A stretch of 64,000 nucleotides of DNA from Thermohalobaculum sp039815685 (GTDB lineage: Bacteria > Pseudomonadota > Alphaproteobacteria > Rhodobacterales > Rhodobacteraceae), in NCBI GenBank assembly GCA_039815685.1, contig JBCBYV010000009.1, forward strand, positions 1 through 64,000, given 5' to 3'. The translations under genes were made by a program, and so were the position numbers. This document shows positions 62,239 through 64,000 of this stretch, piece by piece (position 1 is the first letter of the stretch; every line of letters begins with the position of its first letter). The notes under the pieces were generated by a model that saw only the letters and a list, made by a program, of their open reading frames with translations, did not search any database and was not told the origin of the DNA.

Positions 62239-63567
62239 ATGCAGGTGGTGGAAACGAAGGCCGATGGGCTGCGGCGCGAATACTCGATCACCGTGGGGGC
62301 CGCGGCGCTCGAGGCGAAGACGAACGAGCGGCTGGAGACGGTGCGCGCGGACTTCCAGATGAAGGGGTTCCGGAAGGGCAAGGCGCCCATGCCGCTCCTG
62401 AAGAAGATGTTCGGCAAGAGTGTGCTGGGCGAGGTCTTGCAGGAGACCGTCGACGAGACGCTGCGCAGCCATCTCGAGGAGACCGGGCATCGGCCGGCGG
62501 GTCAGCCGGATGTGAAGGTCTCGAACGAGAATTTCGACGAGGGCGACGATCTCACGCTCGAGGTGAAGTATGACTGCCTGCCCGATGTGCCGGAGGTGGA
62601 TTTCACGGGCGTGAAGCTCGAGCGTAAGGTCGTCGAGGTCGATGATGCGGCCGTGGACGAGGCGCTGGAGCGGCTCGCCAGCCAGGCGCAGGATTACGAG
62701 CCCAAGGAGGGCGCGGCCGAGGAGGGCGATCAGGTGGTGATCGACTTCGTCGGCAAGGTCGGCGGCGAGGCATTCGAGGGCGGCACGGCGGAGGACTATC
62801 CGCTGGTGCTCGGCTCGAACCAGTTCATCCCGGGCTTCGAGCCGCAGCTGGTGGGCGCGAGCGCCGGCGAGGAGAAGGCGGTCGAGGTGAAGTTCCCGGA
62901 CGAGTACGGGGCGGCGCATCTGGCCGGGGCGGACGCGGTCTTCGATGTGACCGTCAAGGAAGTGCGGTCGCCGAAGGCCGCGGAGATCGACGACGCGCTC
63001 GCGACGAAGTTCGGGGCGGAGAGCCTGGATGAGCTCAAGGGTCAGATCCGGGAGCGGGTCGGCGAGGAGTTCGCCGGCGCCTCGCGCACGCTGGTGAAGC
63101 GCCGGCTCCTCGACGAGCTCGACGGCTTGGTGAGCTTCGAGCTGCCGCCGACGCTGGTGGAGCAGGAGGCCAAGAGCGTGGCGCACCAGCTCCAGCAGGA
63201 GGAAGACCCCGAGGCGCCGCCGCCGCAGGATCCCGCAGAGATCGAGCCGACCGAGCAGCACCAGAAGCTGGCCGAGCGTCGGGTGAAACTGGGCCTGCTG
63301 CTGGCCGAGGTCGGGACGCGCGAGAAGGTCGAGATCTCCGAGGGCGAGCTTGGCCAGGCGATCATGGCCCAGGCGCGGCAGTATCCCGGCAAGGAGCGCG
63401 AGTTCTTCGAGTTCGTGAAGCAGAACCGCGGTGCCCTCGAGCAGATCCGGGCACCGCTCTTCGAGGACAAGGTGATCGACATCATCCTCGAGAAGGCAGC
63501 CGTGACCGAAGTGCCCGTCACGAAGGAAGACCTCCAGAACGAGCTCGAGAGCCTCGACGACGTCTGA
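62239..63567 (+). CDS. tig: Trigger factor
   Basis: A ribosome-bound chaperone and peptidyl-prolyl isomerase of 442 residues. The N-terminal ribosome-binding domain has FQMKGFRKGKAPMPLLKKMF with the GFRxGK signature; the FKBP-type domain follows (EEGDQVVIDFVGKVGGEAFE, LGSNQFIPGFEPQLVG); the helical C-terminal domain ends DLQNELESLDDV. GAGGA precedes the ATG. Confidence 0.97.
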   Translation: MQVVETKADGLRREYSITVGAAALEAKTNERLETVRADFQMKGFRKGKAPMPLLKKMFGKSVLGEVLQETVDETLRSHLEETGHRPAGQPDVKVSNENFDEGDDLTLEVKYDCLPDVPEVDFTGVKLERKVVEVDDAAVDEALERLASQAQDYEPKEGAAEEGDQVVIDFVGKVGGEAFEGGTAEDYPLVLGSNQFIPGFEPQLVGASAGEEKAVEVKFPDEYGAAHLAGADAVFDVTVKEVRSPKAAEIDDALATKFGAESLDELKGQIRERVGEEFAGASRTLVKRRLLDELDGLVSFELPPTLVEQEAKSVAHQLQQEEDPEAPPPQDPAEIEPTEQHQKLAERRVKLGLLLAEVGTREKVEISEGELGQAIMAQARQYPGKEREFFEFVKQNRGALEQIRAPLFEDKVIDIILEKAAVTEVPVTKEDLQNELESLDDV

Positions 63568-64000
63568 CGACGCGCCGAGCGGGGAGTGCCGAGCTACGCC
63601 CGGGGGCGCGCACGGTGTGGGATGACGCCGTTCGCCATGATGTCTAATGCGTCTCGTGCTCTGGATCGGTTTGGTCGTCTCTGAGCGTAAGTAGGTGATG
63701 GCAGAGGTCACCGAGTGGGTCGTCTCAGGCGAAACGCGTCGCATCTGTGGGCGATATTGGCGCGTGCGCCGCGGTGCCCGGGTGTGCGTTGGCGGTGTGA
63801 GAGGGCTGAGTTGGCGCTCTCGATGCTGACGGACCGCTCTCAATCCTTGGACGCTCGGCTCGCGGCTGTCACTCGAAGTCTGTGACGCAGGGCGCCGTGG
63901 TGTTTCACGGCGTCACGGCTGCCGACGGAGTTTCCGATTGTAGTGAGTGCAATTGGTTCGGCTCAAATGCCGCGAAGCCGTTTAGATCATCCTCTTTCGT
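63568..64000. other. Gene-free right end
   Basis: No supported gene in the last 433 bases. The final 80 bases are less GC-rich and could be a promoter region for a gene beyond the window. Confidence 0.45.

Noticed and set aside
62059..63843. A 594-codon open frame on the minus strand
   Set aside because: Antisense of trigger factor and tRNA-Leu; low-complexity Leu/Arg/His product typical of GC-rich shadow frames.

Overview
The window is a GC-rich, gene-dense stretch of a bacterial chromosome. Gene content and order point to an alphaproteobacterium of the Rhodobacterales (Rhodobacter/Paracoccus/Roseobacter-like). Evidence includes a coxB-ctaB-coxF-ctaG-coxC-surf1 locus beside tldD, an RpoH heat-shock sigma factor, a GTTC-N7-GTTC LexA box, a tRNA-His without a genomic G-1, and alphaproteobacterial intergenic palindromes. 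I see no phage, integrase, transposase or CRISPR array. Nearly everything is core chromosome; the unexplained signals lie in the intergenic regions.

Layout. 0-5 kb: cobalamin nucleotide-loop assembly (cobD, then translationally coupled cobT-cobS-cobC-cobU), with one unassigned gene antisense inside the cluster. 5-7 kb: a divergent HTH regulator and fatty-acid desaturase. 7-21 kb: glycogen and glucan metabolism (pgi, glgP, malQ, glgX, glgA, glgC, no glgB). It is interrupted by a TetR-controlled PspA-like/YiaA-like module with three operators and by a LysR gene divergent from a very small ORF. 21-24.5 kb: an ArsR-permease pair, a gap holding a perfect 23-bp inverted repeat, and an ECF sigma/anti-sigma pair. 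25-29 kb: a plant-type threonine synthase-like enzyme, tRNA-His, a small conserved protein, a degenerate sensor-kinase-like protein, and mmcB with a LexA box. 29-35 kb: the yejABEF peptide ABC transporter.

35-40 kb: an unusual membrane-anchored di-heme cytochrome c, prephenate dehydratase, a glycine-zipper lipoprotein and tldD. 40-44 kb: cytochrome oxidase subunits II and III with assembly factors; subunit I is not here. 44-50 kb: canonical threonine synthase coupled to an M16 peptidase, then a GNAT acetyltransferase, a GT87-like membrane protein, YqgE and a DsbD-domain protein. 51-55 kb: rpoH, rluD, a small membrane protein, a P1-family peptidase and a zincin. 55-60 kb: a vanadium haloperoxidase with tandem CRP-like dyads upstream, and the nitrogen operon glnB-glnA behind a probable sigma-54 promoter. 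60-64 kb: NAD(P)HX repair enzyme, tRNA-Leu(TAG), trigger factor, and a gene-free end.

The genes form several working units: cobalamin lower-ligand attachment, glycogen turnover, aerobic respiration (di-heme cytochrome feeding the aa3-type oxidase whose parts are at 39.8-44.2 kb), threonine and phenylalanine synthesis, and PII/glutamine synthetase nitrogen control. I did not find one clearly new multigene system. The best leads are the TetR/PspA-like module, the 23-bp inverted repeat, an 80-bp palindromic element in two copies, the TGTG-N8-CACA dyads and the LexA box at mmcB. All positions and motifs were read by eye; no database search was run.
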